Assembly: GCA_944387575.1 (NCBI GenBank)
Contig: CALXFK010000018.1
Span: 1 to 40,222, forward strand
Length of the DNA: 40,222 bases
Source: an uncultured Clostridia bacterium
GTDB taxonomy: Bacteria; Bacillota; Clostridia; Oscillospirales; JAAYOS01
Reading direction: 5' to 3'
Part shown: piece by piece, positions 39,497 through 40,222 of the stretch
How positions within the stretch are numbered: the stretch's first letter is position 1
How the letters are laid out: each line of letters opens with the position of its first letter
Position numbers and translations under genes: made by a program
Notes under the pieces: model-generated
What the model saw: only the letters and a program-made list of their open reading frames with translations
What the model was told of the DNA's origin: nothing
Database searches by the model: none

Positions 39497-40216
39497 CTAT
39501 GGGCGATCCGGGCGATCCGGGTGTTCCTCCGCGAACCGCTCGGCAAACCTGTCGCACTCGCGCTCGAGTGCGAGCTCGGCATCCGCGCCGCGCAGCCGCG
39601 CAAGACCGGCAGCCCGAAAGAGCAGCTCGCCCAGCGCCCGCTCGAACGTCTCGTCCGAAGCCCCGGCGAGCGCCCCGGCGCTCTCCGCGAGCAGGGCGGA
39701 CGCCTCCTGCGGCGACGGCGGAACCACGCCCGCTTTCGCCGCGCGCCCCTGGAGTTTCTCGGCGCGCATGAGCCCGGGCAGGCTCTTCGCCACCGCAGCC
39801 ACCGCAGCGCGGTGACCGCCTTTCTCCTGCCGCTTGACCCGATCCCACTCGTCCAGCATCTCGCCGGCGGTGGACGGTGCGGTGCCGCCCGCGTCCTTCG
39901 CAAACAGGTTCGGATGGCGCCGGATAAGCTTCTCGGCAAGCTCGGTCAGTACGTCTCCAAAGTCAAACCGACCACGTTCCTCCTCGATACACACGTGGAA
40001 CACCACCTGCAAAAACAGGTCGCCCAGCTCCTCGCGCAGTATCGCGGGGTCGTCCCGGTCGATGCCCTCACAGACCTCGTACGCCTCCTCAAGCAGATTC
40101 TGCCGGATCGACATATGCGTCTGCTCCCTGTCCCACGGACAGTGTACGCGCAACACGCGCATGAGCTCGACAAGGTCCTCAAAGCCGTATCTGTCCTTAT
40201 ACGAGAAATCTATCAT
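39497..40216 (-). CDS. mazG: MazG-family nucleoside triphosphate pyrophosphohydrolase
   Basis: It hydrolyses NTPs and dNTPs to monophosphates and pyrophosphate, cleaning the nucleotide pool. The 239-aa protein starts in the family way (MIDF... FEDLVELMRVLR), then has CPWDREQTHMSIRQNLLEEAYE with the EExxE Mg-binding motif and REELGDLFLQVVFH (ExxD). The second half is a weaker MazG repeat ending in a Glu/Arg-rich tail. The ATG at 40216 fits relatives, but the ribosome site lies beyond the window edge, so the start is not fully confirmed. Confidence 0.93.
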   Translation of the reverse strand: MIDFSYKDRYGFEDLVELMRVLRVHCPWDREQTHMSIRQNLLEEAYEVCEGIDRDDPAILREELGDLFLQVVFHVCIEEERGRFDFGDVLTELAEKLIRRHPNLFAKDAGGTAPSTAGEMLDEWDRVKRQEKGGHRAAVAAVAKSLPGLMRAEKLQGRAAKAGVVPPSPQEASALLAESAGALAGASDETFERALGELLFRAAGLARLRGADAELALERECDRFAERFAEEHPDRPDRP

Positions 40217-40222
40217 ATATTT

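Overview
This window is high-GC chromosomal DNA from an anaerobic Firmicute, most likely a Clostridia member of the Oscillospiraceae/Ruminococcaceae type. This is inferred from gene content: a complete six-gene Rnf complex in the clostridial order C-D-G-E-A-B, a membrane pyrophosphatase, GTP-type PEP carboxykinase, a split transketolase, a SpoIID-like protein, DegV, DUF1836, a SLOG/DUF1273 protein and the mazG-hup-rqcP cluster. I see no phage, insertion sequence, CRISPR, rRNA or tRNA. I support 40 protein genes. One is cut by the left edge, and one (mazG) has its start 6 bases from the right edge.

Layout. 1-7.3 kb: end of a LysR gene, rmlA, a sugar-isomerase-like TIM barrel, a type B carboxylesterase, then a redox-looking block (Crp/Fnr regulator, divergent zinc-ribbon protein plus ferredoxin, LysR). 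7.3-9.7 kb: a Trk/Ktr potassium uptake pair whose DNA looks richer in A+T than its neighbours. 9.7-13.4 kb: PHP hydrolase and DUF554 operon, then a conserved unknown protein with a lipoprotein nuclease from a perfect consensus promoter, and a small XRE regulator. 13.4-20.2 kb: the rnf operon with a putative glycoside hydrolase at its end. 20.2-21.8 kb: prmA and the SLOG gene. 21.9-25.5 kb: SpoIID-like protein, split transketolase, DUF1836. 25.6-28.3 kb: DegV, a PAP2-like membrane protein, an EamA transporter. 28.4-33.5 kb: hppA, pckG, ksgA. 33.5-34.5 kb: a repeat-rich, origin-like region in front of a small winged-helix gene. 34.8-40.2 kb: an orphan solute-binding lipoprotein, a duplicated hairpin element, a GyrB/ParE-type ATPase, rqcP, hup and mazG.

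How the genes work together. Rnf (ferredoxin:NAD+ oxidoreductase ion pump), the pyrophosphatase (its sequence predicts a K+-independent proton pump), GTP-PEPCK and transketolase fit a fermentative anaerobe that saves energy through ion gradients and PPi. Ktr proteins move K+ using such gradients. Several promoters match the sigma-A consensus closely (17-base spacers). The crp and zinc-ribbon promoters overlap, with a candidate activator site centred at -41.5 of the latter.

The most unusual stretch is 33.5-34.5 kb. It holds five DnaA-box-like sites, four CTGTCC repeats at 21-22 base spacing, an A+T-rich tract, a promoter carrying an inverted copy of the same repeat, six copies of an 18-20 base G-rich repeat, and then a winged-helix gene. 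It resembles a plasmid or chromosomal origin with its own initiator, although the genes on both sides are ordinary chromosomal ones. The second is an 84-base double-hairpin element present twice at 36.57-36.76 kb; the two copies differ only in one 3-base loop.
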